NCBI RefSeq assembly: GCF_000744095.1
Contig: NZ_JQLI01000001.1
Location: forward strand, 3,286,001 to 3,350,000
Direction of reading: 5' to 3'
Source: Cupriavidus necator A5-1
Lineage (GTDB): Bacteria; Pseudomonadota; Gammaproteobacteria; Burkholderiales; Burkholderiaceae
DNA length: 64,000 bases
Every line of letters begins with the position of its first letter. Positions within the stretch are counted from its first letter, which is position 1. The notes under the pieces are model-generated. The model was given only the letters and a program-made list of their open reading frames with translations. It was not told the DNA's origin and did not search any database. The position numbers and the translations under genes are program-made. Below are positions 1-8,392 of this stretch, piece after piece.

Positions 1-1480
1 CCTGCGTGGCGCTGTCCTGGTCGGACAGGATAACCACCGCGGCCGAGCCGATAAAGCAGCCGTAGGGCTGCAGCGTGTCGAAATCCAGCGGGATATTGCC
101 CATCGATGCTGGCAGGATGCCGCCCGAGGCGCCTCCCGGCAGGTAAGCGTAGAACTCGTGGCCATCGAGCATGCCTCCGCAGTATTCGTCGATCAGTTCG
201 CGCACGGTAATGCCCGCTGGCGCGAGATGTACGCCAGGCCGTTTCACACGGCCGGAGACCGAGAACGAACGCAGCCCCTTGCGGCCATTGCGCCCCTGCG
301 AGGCGAACCACTCGGCGCCCTTCTCGATGATGTCGCGCACCCAGTACAGGGTCTCGAAGTTGTGCTCCAGCGTGGGCCGGCCGAACAGGCCCACCTGCGC
401 CACATACGGCGGGCGCAGCCGCGGCATGCCGCGCTTGCCTTCGATCGACTCGATCATGGCCGATTCTTCGCCGCAGATATATGCACCTGCGCCGCGGCGC
501 AGTTCGATCCTTGGCAGGCCGGGGATTGGCGGATGTTCGTGCAGCCGGCGCAGTTCTTCGGCCAGCAGCGCGCGGCAGCCCGCGTACTCGTCGCGCAGGT
601 AGATATAGATCGCTGACACGTTGACCACGGTCGCAGCGATCAGCATGCCTTCCAGGAAACGGTGCGGATCGCGCTCCAGGTAGACGCGGTCCTTGAAGGT
701 GCCGGGCTCGCCCTCGTCGATATTGACGGCCATCAGCCGGGGCGCGGGCTCGTTCTGCACGATGCGCCATTTGCGCCCGGTCGGGAAGCCCGCGCCGCCC
801 AGGCCGCGCAGGCCGGAGTCCTCCATCGTGCAGAGCACGGCGGCGGGGTCCAGGTCGCCTGCGGCGAGCGACTTCAGCAAGGCATAGCCGCCGCCTTTGC
901 GATAGGCGTCGTAGTCGATATAGGGTTCGGGCTCGTGGCGCACGGCCCTGGCTTGCACTGCTGCATCGATGGCCTCGGCAGTCGCGCCGTCGACCGGATG
1001 CTGGCCGACCAGCGCCGCGGGCGCCTTCTCGCAGCGGCCGATGCACGGTGCCGCGACGACGCGAACCTCGGTGCCCAGCAGCGCCGGCAGCTTGTCGATC
1101 AGCGCCTGCGCGCCCGCCAGTTCGCAGGCAATGCCTTCGCACACGCGCACGGTGAGCGCGGGCGGCGGTGCGATCTCGCCGTCGGCGTCCTCGCGCACCA
1201 CGTCGAAGTGGTGATAGAAGGTCGCGACCTCATACACCTCCGTCATCGACAGGCGCAGTTCGCTGGCCAGCGCCACCAGGTGCGGCATCGCGAGCTGGCC
1301 GTAGCGGTCGTTGATGCAGTGCAGGTGTTCGATCAGCAGGTCGCGCCGGCGGGGCATGTCGCCCAGCGCCACGCGCACTTCGGCCAGCGCGGCCGGGTCG
1401 ACCTGCCGGCCCTTGGGCTGGCGGCGCTTGCGCTGCCGGCCGAGTCCCGTCGCCTCGAGGGGGATGACAACCTGGTTCAT
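1..1480 (-). CDS. fdwB: NAD-dependent formate dehydrogenase beta subunit, NuoE-NuoF fusion (partial, runs off left edge)
   Basis: The first 493 codons are present and the C-terminus lies outside the window. Residues 1-160 form a NuoE/FdsG-like thioredoxin-fold domain with the [2Fe-2S] ligand pattern Cys114, Cys119, Cys146, Cys150. From about 190 a NuoF/FdsB-like domain follows, with the glycine-rich GLRGLGGAGFPTG (FMN/NADH site), NIDEGEPGTFKDR and AYICGEESAMIES. The fusion is typical of FdwB/Fdh1B of tungsten- or molybdenum-type formate dehydrogenases, which pass electrons from formate to NAD in the cytoplasm. The hydrogenase/NADH dehydrogenase diaphorase chain is the alternative, but the oxalate/formate neighbours favour formate dehydrogenase. 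The ATG at 1480 follows AGGCACC, a weak ribosome site. It is probably co-transcribed behind the oxalate/formate antiporter at 1662-2981. Confidence 0.82.
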   Translation of the reverse strand, partial: MNQVVIPLEATGLGRQRKRRQPKGRQVDPAALAEVRVALGDMPRRRDLLIEHLHCINDRYGQLAMPHLVALASELRLSMTEVYEVATFYHHFDVVREDADGEIAPPPALTVRVCEGIACELAGAQALIDKLPALLGTEVRVVAAPCIGRCEKAPAALVGQHPVDGATAEAIDAAVQARAVRHEPEPYIDYDAYRKGGGYALLKSLAAGDLDPAAVLCTMEDSGLRGLGGAGFPTGRKWRIVQNEPAPRLMAVNIDEGEPGTFKDRVYLERDPHRFLEGMLIAATVVNVSAIYIYLRDEYAGCRALLAEELRRLHEHPPIPGLPRIELRRGAGAYICGEESAMIESIEGKRGMPRLRPPYVAQVGLFGRPTLEHNFETLYWVRDIIEKGAEWFASQGRNGRKGLRSFSVSGRVKRPGVHLAPAGITVRELIDEYCGGMLDGHEFYAYLPGGASGGILPASMGNIPLDFDTLQPYGCFIGSAAVVILSDQDSATQ

Positions 1481-1582
1481 GGCGGTGCCTGGATTCTCTT
1501 TGTGGGGTTCGGATGCGCGATCAGGAAGGCGCCCGGCGGGCGGCCCTCCTGTCGTGTTTTGTTGTTGTCATATTGTGCTACC

Positions 1583-1621
1583 GGGCGAGGCGGCTGTGCA
1601 GGCATCGCAGCCGCCTCGCCC
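1583..1621 (-). terminator. Perfect 14-bp hairpin between oxlT copy 1 and fdwB
   Basis: Arms 1583-1596 and 1608-1621 (GGGCGAGGCGGCTG and its complement) enclose an 11-nt loop. There is no U-run after it on the minus strand, so it may be a processing or attenuating hairpin between oxlT and fdwB rather than a full terminator. Confidence 0.45.
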
Positions 1622-1661
1622 CGGGTGATGCCGGCGCCGGGGCGCCGCACTGCTTTCTTCA

Positions 1662-2981
1662 TCAGGTCAGGTCTTCCGGTACGGCGCGGTAGCCCATCGG
1701 CGCCGAGGTATTGGCATGCACATACTTGCGGGCATGGGCTTCGCGCATCGGCTTGAGCACGAACAGCGCCAGGATCGCGGACAGTGCCGCCATGCCGGAG
1801 GCGAGCATGAACACCGCATGCCAGTCGCCGGTGGCGGCCGTGATCACGCTGGAGAACGGCACCAGCAGCGCGGCCGTGCCCTTGGCGGTGTACAGCAAGC
1901 CGGCGTTGGTGGCGGCGAACTTCGGACCGAAGGTATCGCCGCAGGTAGCCGGGAACAGGCTGTAGATCTCACCCCAGGCAAAGAACACCACGCCCGTCAG
2001 GACCACGAAGGCAACCGGGTTGTGGCCATACTTGGACAGCAACAGGATACCCACGGCTTCCACCGCGAAGGCGAAGAACATGGTGCGCTCGCGGCCGATA
2101 TGGTCCGAGATCCAGCCGAAGAACGGTCGGGTCAGGCCGTTGAGCACGCGGTCGATGGTCAGCGCGAAGGTCAGCGCGGGCAGCGTCAGGCCGAGGATCG
2201 ACACCGGCGAATCGTGCAGGCCGAAGTCCTTAGCGATCGGGCCAAGCTGCGCGGTAGCCATCAGGCCGCCGGCGGCCATCATCACGAACATGCCATACAT
2301 GATCCAGAAGATCGGCGACTTCAGTACCTGGCGCGGCGTGGCGTTGTAGGTCGCGGCAGCCTTCAGCGTCGACTTGACGTCGCTCAGGATCTTGGCCGAC
2401 GGCGGGTACAGGGCCATGCCCAGCAGGAACACGATCAGGCCCTGGCCGAGGCCGAACCACAGGAACGTGGCTTCATAGCCCGAGGACTTGATCATGTTGG
2501 CGATGGGCACCACCGTCATCGCGGAGCCCGCACCGAAGCCCGCCGCGGTAATCCCCGCCGCCAACCCCCGGCGATTCGGGAACCACTTGAGCGCGTTGCC
2601 CACGCAGGTGCCATACACGGCGCCGGCACCGATACCGCCGATGGCCGCGGCGAAGTACAGCATCGGCAGCGAGGACGCCACCGAGTTCAGGGCCCAGGCA
2701 ATTGCGCACAGCAGGCCACCGCCCACCACTACCGGGCGCGGGCCGTATTTGTCGACCAGGTAGCCCTCGATCGGCACCAGCCAGGTTTCCGTAACAACGA
2801 AGATCGTGAAGGCCACCTGGATCGCCGTGCGGCCCCAGTGGTACTTGTCATCGATCGGATTGACGAACAGCGTCCAGCCGTACTGCATGTTGGCGATCAT
2901 CGCCATGCAGATCACGCCGAAGACCAATTGCACCCACGGCGACGCAAAGCGCGACGTGGACTCCCTCTGCTGCAGTTCCAT
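1662..2981 (-). CDS. oxlT: Oxalate/formate antiporter (MFS, OFA family), copy 1
   Basis: A 439-residue 12-TM major facilitator of the OxlT (oxalate:formate antiporter) family, located in the inner membrane. Visible family motifs are QYGWTLFVNPI near the N-terminus, the DKYGPRP loop after TM2, GNALKWFPNRRGLAAG, NGLTRPFFGWISD with Arg285, and YTAKGTAA with Lys367. Arg285 and Lys367 probably correspond to the paired oxalate-binding Arg272/Lys355 described for Oxalobacter OxlT. It is clearly diverged from copies 2 and 3 (5295-6635, 13146-14492). It has its own promoter carrying the TGATATATCA operator at 3084-3103 and leads into fdwB, so uptake of oxalate or exchange of formate is tied to formate oxidation. 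Substrate assignment rests on family and context. Confidence 0.88.
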   Translation of the reverse strand: MELQQRESTSRFASPWVQLVFGVICMAMIANMQYGWTLFVNPIDDKYHWGRTAIQVAFTIFVVTETWLVPIEGYLVDKYGPRPVVVGGGLLCAIAWALNSVASSLPMLYFAAAIGGIGAGAVYGTCVGNALKWFPNRRGLAAGITAAGFGAGSAMTVVPIANMIKSSGYEATFLWFGLGQGLIVFLLGMALYPPSAKILSDVKSTLKAAATYNATPRQVLKSPIFWIMYGMFVMMAAGGLMATAQLGPIAKDFGLHDSPVSILGLTLPALTFALTIDRVLNGLTRPFFGWISDHIGRERTMFFAFAVEAVGILLLSKYGHNPVAFVVLTGVVFFAWGEIYSLFPATCGDTFGPKFAATNAGLLYTAKGTAALLVPFSSVITAATGDWHAVFMLASGMAALSAILALFVLKPMREAHARKYVHANTSAPMGYRAVPEDLT

Positions 2982-3728
2982 TGATGTCTCCTATTAGCGG
3001 CATGCCGCCAAGGTGGAAGGTTGGGCGCCTTGTGACGCCTCTGCGTGACTCTCGGTCTCGAACAGCTTAGCCGTTCTAGTGCTATACGGTATGTGATATA
3101 TCAACCAAGTCAAGCGACTTCTCTGCGGCCCTGCAGCATGAGGTGGCCGTGATCGACGCCTTTCTGGCCGATGCTGCAGCGCGACCGGTGCGCTCGCCGC
3201 ATCAATAGCGCGTCCGAAAGCATCAAGAGTTCTTGGAAATCAAGCAGTTGGCATGTGCCGCCGCATCAATCCGCCGGCGCATGGCGGCCTCCAGAATGCC
3301 GGGGATCGGACCTCGCGAAAATCGGGGAAAAGGCCAGTTCGGGAAAGTCCCTAGTTCAATACAATCAAGACATGAAGCGCATGGACAGCGTCGGAATCAT
3401 GCGGAAAATGCTTGGGGAGGAAGCGGGCTGGGCCGGCAGAGAGGCTGCCAGAGCGCGTGAAACGAACACCTGCGGGCGTCCATGTAGCGGGACGGCTTGC
3501 AGCGTGCTGGAGGGGGATGGCGGCCGCTGGTTCGCAAGGAACCCTGCCCTGCCTGCCGGCTCGTGCGGCAACCAGGGAAATCGCACCGTGGGTACTGCTA
3601 CAAGGGATGCCGGCCGCTACAGCCCTTGCGTGGCTTTGCCGCAGGCAGGAACGGTGCGTCCTGCGTGCCTGCGCGGCCGCGGTTTTAACCGTTTGACGCC
3701 CGCGGGCGCACGGCCTTGCCGGCGCGCA
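2982..3728. other. Gene-poor stretch upstream of oxlT copy 1
   Basis: About 750 bases hold no convincing gene. The only clear element is the promoter/operator at 3084-3113. Reading frames here have no ribosome site and show no family motif. One plus-strand frame ending at 3208 (…HEVAVIDAFLADAAAR…) looks faintly like the end of an old gene, but it is too short to name. Confidence 0.5.
3084..3113 (-). promoter_or_regulatory. oxlT copy 1 promoter with TGATATATCA operator in the spacer
   Basis: On the minus strand a -35 box TTGACT (3113-3108) and a -10 box TACCGT (3091-3086) are 16 nt apart. The perfect palindrome TGATATATCA (3094-3103) fills the spacer, and GTATGT flanks it. The 20 bases 3084-3103 are identical to those upstream of oxc (12780-12799) and of frc copy 2 (20287-20306). 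A protein bound here would block RNA polymerase, so repression is inferred, most simply by the GntR regulator at 22914-23633. Confidence 0.65.
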
Positions 3729-3947
3729 TCAGGCGTATGCCAGTTCGCCGGCAGCGGGCACGATGCGCGACGGGCGGGCACGGCCCACGCCATTGCTTTC
3801 CTGGTTCGAACCCAGGCCGGCAAAGCGACCATGTTCCTGCGCGGTCGCCAGGACTTCCACCGGCAAGCGGGTTGCCAGCATGATGGTCATGCTGACGCCG
3901 CCAGCGATAAGAGCCAGGCCAAGGACGAAGAGAAGAGCGACTTCCAT
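3729..3947 (-). CDS. Small membrane protein of the oxalate regulon, function unknown
   Basis: A 72-residue protein starting MEVALLFVLGLALIAGGVSM. The first ~27 residues form one hydrophobic membrane segment and the rest is polar and basic with no motif I recognise. The start is supported by CTGGAG eight bases upstream. That ribosome site lies inside a 9-bp inverted repeat (3950-3958 with 3975-3983), which could hide it in the mRNA. A variant of the oxalate operator (TAATATATCA, 4024-4033) lies upstream, so the gene is probably co-regulated with oxc and frc. It sits alone between a LysR gene and oxlT copy 1. A role as a small subunit or modulator of a transporter is only a guess. Confidence 0.6.
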   Translation of the reverse strand: MEVALLFVLGLALIAGGVSMTIMLATRLPVEVLATAQEHGRFAGLGSNQESNGVGRARPSRIVPAAGELAYA

Positions 3948-3949
3948 TT

Positions 3950-3983
3950 GAAAACTCCAGTAGCGTTGTGATCAGGAGTTTTC
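3950..3983 (-). promoter_or_regulatory. Inverted repeat covering the ribosome site of the 72-aa membrane protein
   Basis: GAAAACTCC (3950-3958) pairs with GGAGTTTTC (3975-3983) across a 16-nt loop. In the minus-strand transcript the GGAG of the ribosome site of the 3729-3947 gene is in the downstream arm, so the hairpin could limit translation. Confidence 0.4.
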
Positions 3984-4017
3984 ATTATATGGTGCGCCGC
4001 AGTATGTGTAAATATCC

Positions 4018-4033
4018 TGTATGTAATATATCA
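4018..4033 (-). promoter_or_regulatory. Oxalate-regulon operator variant
   Basis: GTATGTAATATATCA differs from the common GTATGTGATATATCA by one base. It lies 70-86 bases upstream of the small membrane protein gene at 3729-3947 and just beyond the 3' end of the LysR gene at 4084. Confidence 0.5.
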
Positions 4034-4083
4034 GAGAAAGTTTTGCATGAATCCAACAGATTCAGGCGGACGATCAGCGTCGA

Positions 4084-5007
4084 TCACACCAGGGTGTTTT
4101 CACGGCGTGCCGTGGATGACTCCTTGTACTCAAAACCGCGCAAAGCGTCCCAGATCGCCGCCGCGTTGGGCTTCAGCGACCGGCTCTTGCGGCGCACCAG
4201 CATGACGGTCGAGGTCACCTGCGGCCTTAGCGGCCGCATCACCGCTGCCGGGTTCATGCCTGCCGCCTGCGCGCGCGACGGCACCACGCCGATCCCCAGC
4301 CCCAGCGCCACCATGCTGAAGACCGCGGCAAAGTGCCCGAGCAACTGCAGCGAGCCCGCGCGCACGTGGTAGTTGCTGAACGCCTTCTCCACCGCCGGCT
4401 GCATGCCGCACTGCTGGTCCAGCGTCAGCACGTTGGCGTCGCTCAGGTCGCCCCACCCTACCGAGTCACGCAATGCCAGCGGATGCTGGGCCGGCAGCAC
4501 GGCGTGATAGGGGTCGATGCACAGCGGTTCGCAATAGAGGTCGTCGCCCGCCCTGGGGTCGGTGGAAATGCCGAAATCCACCTCGCCGCTGCGCACGCTT
4601 TGCAGCACCGATTCCTGCGAGCGGTCCTTCAGGTGGATGGCAATCGCGGGCCACGCCTGCCGGCAGCCGGCCAGCCACGCGGGCAGCGACATCGAGCTGA
4701 GCACCGGGTCCGAGGCGATCTGCACCAGGCCCTGGCACGGACGGCTGGCGCTCTGGCTGTCGCGCAGGGTCTGCTCCACTTCCTCGATCAGGTGGCAGAT
4801 GCGCTGCGACAGGTGCTGGCCGGCGTCGGTCAGTTCCACCTGGCGCGTGGTGCGGTCGAACAGGCGCTGGTCGATCTCCTCTTCCAGCTCGCGCACGCTG
4901 CGGCTGACCGCGGACTGCGTCAGGCCCAGTTCAGCGGCCGCGCGCGTAAAGCTCTTGTGCCGCGCGACCGCGGCGAAGGCTTTCAGTTGTGGCAGCGAGA
5001 TATTCAT
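4084..5007 (-). CDS. LysR-type transcriptional regulator
   Basis: A 307-residue LysR protein. The N-terminal winged helix-turn-helix spans about residues 3-62 (FAAVARHKSFTRAAAELGLTQSAVSRSVRELE), followed by the linker helix and a two-lobed co-inducer domain (about 90-295, with GLGIGVVPSRAQAAG near 240). It lies on the same strand as oxlT copy 2, 287 bases beyond that gene's stop, and upstream of the small membrane protein at 3729-3947. Control of neighbouring oxalate or formate genes is likely but the target is not shown. It is distinct from the LysR regulator at 6848-7789. Confidence 0.9.
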   Translation of the reverse strand: MNISLPQLKAFAAVARHKSFTRAAAELGLTQSAVSRSVRELEEEIDQRLFDRTTRQVELTDAGQHLSQRICHLIEEVEQTLRDSQSASRPCQGLVQIASDPVLSSMSLPAWLAGCRQAWPAIAIHLKDRSQESVLQSVRSGEVDFGISTDPRAGDDLYCEPLCIDPYHAVLPAQHPLALRDSVGWGDLSDANVLTLDQQCGMQPAVEKAFSNYHVRAGSLQLLGHFAAVFSMVALGLGIGVVPSRAQAAGMNPAAVMRPLRPQVTSTVMLVRRKSRSLKPNAAAIWDALRGFEYKESSTARRENTLV

Positions 5008-5294
5008 GACTGCGCTCCGTGGCGGGCACCGGCATCGCGGGTGCGAGGCGAGTCAGCAAGCGTGGCGTGGGGGGTGGCGAGGCATCGGGGTGCAAGCACC
5101 GTTCCGTTCAGTCCGGTCACGGCAGTCTCCTTGGTGGATCGTGGCTGTGCGCAGCCATCGTTGGTGTTGGTCATTCTCGTGGCAATGGCCTGCACAAGCA
5201 CAGGCCGGTATGCCAGGTCGATGCTGCCGGGGGCGCGCTGGCTGCCTGGCTCGACGCGCGCCCCTTGTGGGATCCTCCTTGCTCCGTGTGCGGG

Positions 5295-6635
5295 CTAGTC
5301 TCCCTTGCTTTGCATGCCGGGCATGTATGTGGCGTCGGACACTGGTATGCCGTCGGCCTTTCCGGTGATGAAGCGCCTGCGCATCGGCGCCAGGAATACC
5401 TTGGCCGAGATCCCGGCCGCGATCGTCACCACCGCCGCCACCGTGAACACCGCTTCCCAGCCCCCTTGCGCCGACAGGACCGACGCCAGCGGCACCAGCA
5501 TCGCCGCCGTGCCCTTCGCCGTATAAAGCGTGCCGGCATTCGACGCCGCGAACTTGCTGCCGAACGTATCCGCACACAGCGCCGGGAAGATCGAGAAGAT
5601 CTCGCCCCAGAACAGGAACGTCAGCGCCGCGAAGAACATGAACCAGTACGGGTTGTGGCCCAGCTCCATCAGCCCGAGCAACGCCAGCCCCTCGCCGATG
5701 AAGATCACGAACATCGTGTTCTCGCGACCGAACCGGTCTGACAGGAAGCCGCACAACGGCCGCGTGAAGCCGTTGCACAGGTTGTCGATCGACAGGGTCA
5801 TGGTCAGAAGCGGCAAGGTCATGCCGAGCATCGTCACCGGCATCGACGCAAAGCCGTAGTCCTTGGCGATCGGGCCCAGCTGCGCCGTGGCCATGATCCC
5901 GCCGGCGGCCACCGCGACGAAGCACACATAGATCAGCCAGAACACCGGCGTCTTCACCATCTGGCCCGGCGAATACTCCACCGAATTGGTCAGCACCGCC
6001 TTGGCCGCGACCAGGCCCTTCGGCGCCTTGGGTTTCACCAGCAGCAGCGCCAGCACGAAGATGCACACGCCCTGCAGGATGCCGAAGGTCAGGAACGCCT
6101 TCTCGTAGCCCGAGCTCTGGATCATGTTGGCGATCGGGATCACCGTGATCGCCGAGCCGGCGCCAAAGCCCGCTGCCGTCAGCCCCGCCGCCAGGCCCCG
6201 CTTGTCCGGGAACCACTTCAGCGCGTTACCGACGCAGGTCCCGTAGACGCCGCCCGCGCCGATGCCCGCGATCACCGCGGCCGCGTACAGCTCCGGCAGC
6301 GTCGTCGCATACGCATTCATCACCCACGCCAGCCCCGCGCAGATCGCCCCGCCGGCCACCACCGGCCGCGGGCCGAACTTGTCCACCAGCCAGCCCTCCA
6401 GCGGCACCAGCCAGGTTTCAGTCACGATGAATATGGAAAACGCTACTTGTATCGCGGACGCGCCCCAGTGATGCTTGGCGTCCATCGGTGACACGAAAAG
6501 AGTCCAGCCGTACTGCAGGTTGGCCACCAGCCCCATGCACACCACACCGATTGCGAGCTGCACCCAACGGTTCTGCAGGCCCCGACCGTTCACATTGCCA
6601 TGTCCGGACGTGGCCGTTGCTTCATATTGCGCCAT
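5295..6635 (-). CDS. oxlT: Oxalate/formate antiporter (MFS, OFA family), copy 2
   Basis: A 446-residue 12-TM OxlT-family antiporter, nearly identical by eye to copy 3 (13146-14492) over its whole length, including the start MA.YEA and VNGRGLQNRW. Candidate substrate residues are Arg292 in NGFTRPLCGFLSD and Lys374 in YTAKGTAAM. TM2/3 carries the loop DKFGPRP. It is divergent from the LysR gene at 6848, with the LysR-type motif ATCGT-N8-ACGAT in the shared region, and it lacks the TGATATATCA operator of copy 1. It therefore seems to be controlled by a different signal. It would bring oxalate in and let formate out across the inner membrane. Confidence 0.88.
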   Translation of the reverse strand: MAQYEATATSGHGNVNGRGLQNRWVQLAIGVVCMGLVANLQYGWTLFVSPMDAKHHWGASAIQVAFSIFIVTETWLVPLEGWLVDKFGPRPVVAGGAICAGLAWVMNAYATTLPELYAAAVIAGIGAGGVYGTCVGNALKWFPDKRGLAAGLTAAGFGAGSAITVIPIANMIQSSGYEKAFLTFGILQGVCIFVLALLLVKPKAPKGLVAAKAVLTNSVEYSPGQMVKTPVFWLIYVCFVAVAAGGIMATAQLGPIAKDYGFASMPVTMLGMTLPLLTMTLSIDNLCNGFTRPLCGFLSDRFGRENTMFVIFIGEGLALLGLMELGHNPYWFMFFAALTFLFWGEIFSIFPALCADTFGSKFAASNAGTLYTAKGTAAMLVPLASVLSAQGGWEAVFTVAAVVTIAAGISAKVFLAPMRRRFITGKADGIPVSDATYMPGMQSKGD

Positions 6636-6792
6636 CTTTTTTGTCTCCTGGTGCTTGTTTGCTGCGTCCCGGACGGGACGCCCTCCCGGGCCTCTTCAGA
6701 GCGGGCCCTTGGTCACGATGAGATTGGCGCCTGACATTGCGGCATGCAAATCTGACGATTGATGCTACTTGAATCTAAGATCAGCACCGCAT

Positions 6793-6828
6793 AAAGTTTT
6801 TTATCGTTTGTATTGACGATCGTTTATA
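6793..6828. promoter_or_regulatory. LysR-type operator between oxlT copy 2 and its LysR gene
   Basis: ATCGT (6803-6807) and ACGAT (6816-6820) form an interrupted palindrome of the T-N11-A type typical of LysR sites, followed by CGTTTATA. The flanks AAAGTTTTTTATCGT and ACGATCGTTTATA recur almost unchanged upstream of oxlT copy 3 at 14644-14679. It is placed to serve both the divergent LysR gene and oxlT copy 2. Confidence 0.6.
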
Positions 6829-6847
6829 TATTGCACGGAACGAGGGA

Positions 6848-7789
6848 ATGAAGAACGCCACGCTGCGGCAGCTCAAGGTCTTTGAAACCGTTGCTCGCCA
6901 CATGAGCTTTTCGCGTGCCGCCGAGGAGCTGCACCTGACGCAGCCGGCGGTTTCCACCCAGGTGCGGCAGCTCGAGCACCACGTCGGGTTGCCGCTTTTC
7001 GAGCAGCTTGGCAAGAAGATCTACCTGACCCCCGCCGGCCATGAAATGCTGCACTACAGCCGCAGCATCATCCAGCAGTTCCGCGAGGCCGAGGACGCCA
7101 TGTCCCAGCTCAAGGGCATTTCCGGCGGGCGGCTCAATGTGGCGGTGATCAGCGCCGGCGACTATTTCTTCCCGCGGCTGCTGGCCGAGTTCATGGACCG
7201 CCACGAGGGCGTGACGCTGAACCTTGCCGTCCATAACCGGGAGGAATTGCTGCATCAGCTGGCCGGCAACCTGACCGACCTGGCCGTGATGGTGCGACCG
7301 CCCGAAGGCATGGATACCATCAACGAAGTCTTCGCCCCGCATCCCTATGTGATCGTGGCCGCCCCCACCCATCCGCTGGTCAGGCAGCGCAATATCCCTC
7401 TAGCCAGCCTCGCCGACGAAGCTTTCGTTTCGCGCGAGAAAGGCTCGGATACCTGGAATTCCATGCAGGAAGGCTTTGCCGGGCGCCTATCCAACATGCG
7501 TATTGCGATGGAAATCAAGAGCACCGAGACCATCAAGCAGGCGGTGATCGCCAATATGGGCATCGCCTTCCTGTCGGCGCATACGGTCGGGCTGGAGCTG
7601 CAGGCCGGCAAGCTGGCGGTGCTCGATATCGAGGGCTTCCCGGTCATGCTCAACTGGTATGTTGTGCACCGCAAGAACAAGCGGCTGCCGCCAGTGGCGC
7701 TAGCGTTCAAGCAGTTTCTGATGGAGGAAGGTTCGGCGCTGATCGAGCGGATCACCGGGGTGGAAGGATTGATCCGCCAGCATGCATAA
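6848..7789 (+). CDS. LysR-type regulator (CbbR-like) divergent from oxlT copy 2
   Basis: A 313-residue LysR protein with the helix-turn-helix at about residues 5-65 (LKVFETVARHMSFSRAAEELHLTQPAVSTQVRQLE), the linker helix to about 90, and a substrate domain to 300. The sequence style (VSTQVRQLE, GISGGRLNVAVISAGDYFFPRLLAEF) is that of the CbbR/CysB-like branch that senses metabolites. It starts 212 bases from the oxlT copy 2 start, with a LysR operator between. The same motif precedes oxlT copy 3, so one regulator may control both near-identical antiporters. Sensing of oxalate or formate is inference. Confidence 0.9.
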   Translation: MKNATLRQLKVFETVARHMSFSRAAEELHLTQPAVSTQVRQLEHHVGLPLFEQLGKKIYLTPAGHEMLHYSRSIIQQFREAEDAMSQLKGISGGRLNVAVISAGDYFFPRLLAEFMDRHEGVTLNLAVHNREELLHQLAGNLTDLAVMVRPPEGMDTINEVFAPHPYVIVAAPTHPLVRQRNIPLASLADEAFVSREKGSDTWNSMQEGFAGRLSNMRIAMEIKSTETIKQAVIANMGIAFLSAHTVGLELQAGKLAVLDIEGFPVMLNWYVVHRKNKRLPPVALAFKQFLMEEGSALIERITGVEGLIRQHA

Positions 7790-7830
7790 ACGATAGCTTA
7801 TGGTTTCTCAATGAAACTTTAATTATCGTA
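7786..7830 (+). promoter_or_regulatory. Further LysR-like half-sites upstream of the 101-aa protein
   Basis: ATAAACGAT (7786-7794) overlaps the LysR stop codon and TTATCGTA lies at 7823-7830. Between them is an inverted repeat GGTTTC/GAAACT. These resemble the ATCGT/ACGAT half-sites of the oxlT copy 2 operator, suggesting that the next gene belongs to the same regulon. Confidence 0.4.
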
Positions 7831-7892
7831 AATCCATGCCCGTCCCTATGCTTGTCTCAACGCCACCGCCAGCGTGTCACAAGGAGACGAGC

Positions 7893-8198
7893 ATGAACCA
7901 GACCCAGTCGCAAAGCCGCCCCGCTGCCATCACGGTCGGCACCGACAACCAACCGATCCCGCGAGAAACCCAGCTCGCCGCCTACAACGCCGCCTTTATC
8001 GAACTAGGCCTGCGCTTCCGCTGGGACGCCGAGATGTATGAATGGCTGTGCGGGATCGAATGCGAAAAAGCCCGCGTGGCCCGCTATATCGAAGAACACC
8101 ACGCCCACCTGCTGGCGGCCTATGACGCCGCCTTCCTGAGCGAGCTGATCTTCGAGAAGAAGAACGAATACCTGCGCGCGGTCGGCCATCTCAACTGA
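7893..8198 (+). CDS. Small hypothetical protein of the LysR/oxlT locus
   Basis: A 101-residue soluble, acidic protein without cysteine clusters or a signal peptide that I can see beyond Cys49 and Cys53 (WLCGIECEKA). The start is the ATG after AAGGAGACGAGC, 57 bases inside a longer frame. The sequence YNAAFIELGLRFRWD … YDAAFLSELIFEKK suggests an all-helical fold; I do not recognise the family. It follows the LysR gene in the same direction, has related half-sites just upstream, and ends at a strong terminator, so it is a monocistronic gene probably linked to oxalate or formate metabolism. Confidence 0.7.
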   Translation: MNQTQSQSRPAAITVGTDNQPIPRETQLAAYNAAFIELGLRFRWDAEMYEWLCGIECEKARVARYIEEHHAHLLAAYDAAFLSELIFEKKNEYLRAVGHLN

Positions 8199-8216
8199 GC
8201 GGTCCAGATCGGTTAC

Positions 8217-8249
8217 AGGCGAGGCGCGCAAGCGACCTCGCCTTTTTTT
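8217..8249 (+). terminator. Strong intrinsic terminator
   Basis: AGGCGAGG (8217-8224) pairs with CCTCGCCT (8236-8243), followed by a run of seven T. It ends the transcript of the 101-aa protein gene. Confidence 0.85.
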
Positions 8250-8392
8250 GTCAGCTGGTCCTGGCCACCATCAGGCACGCCATTACCCGTCCGCAATCGA
8301 CGGCACGATATTCGCTTGTCAGGGCGGCATGGCTGCCATGCGGCCGCTTCGGGTGCAACCGGCGCCGGCACGCGCCGCTCGCCCGCTATCAC

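Noticed and set aside
3104..3208. Frame reading SAALQHEVAVIDAFLADAAARP before TAG
   Set aside because: It looks like the tail of a real protein, but it starts inside the oxlT promoter and is too short to identify.
3171..3971. A 266-codon plus-strand frame in the gap upstream of oxlT copy 1
   Set aside because: No ribosome site or motif, Arg/Gly/Cys-rich composition, and it overlaps the better supported 72-aa gene on the other strand.
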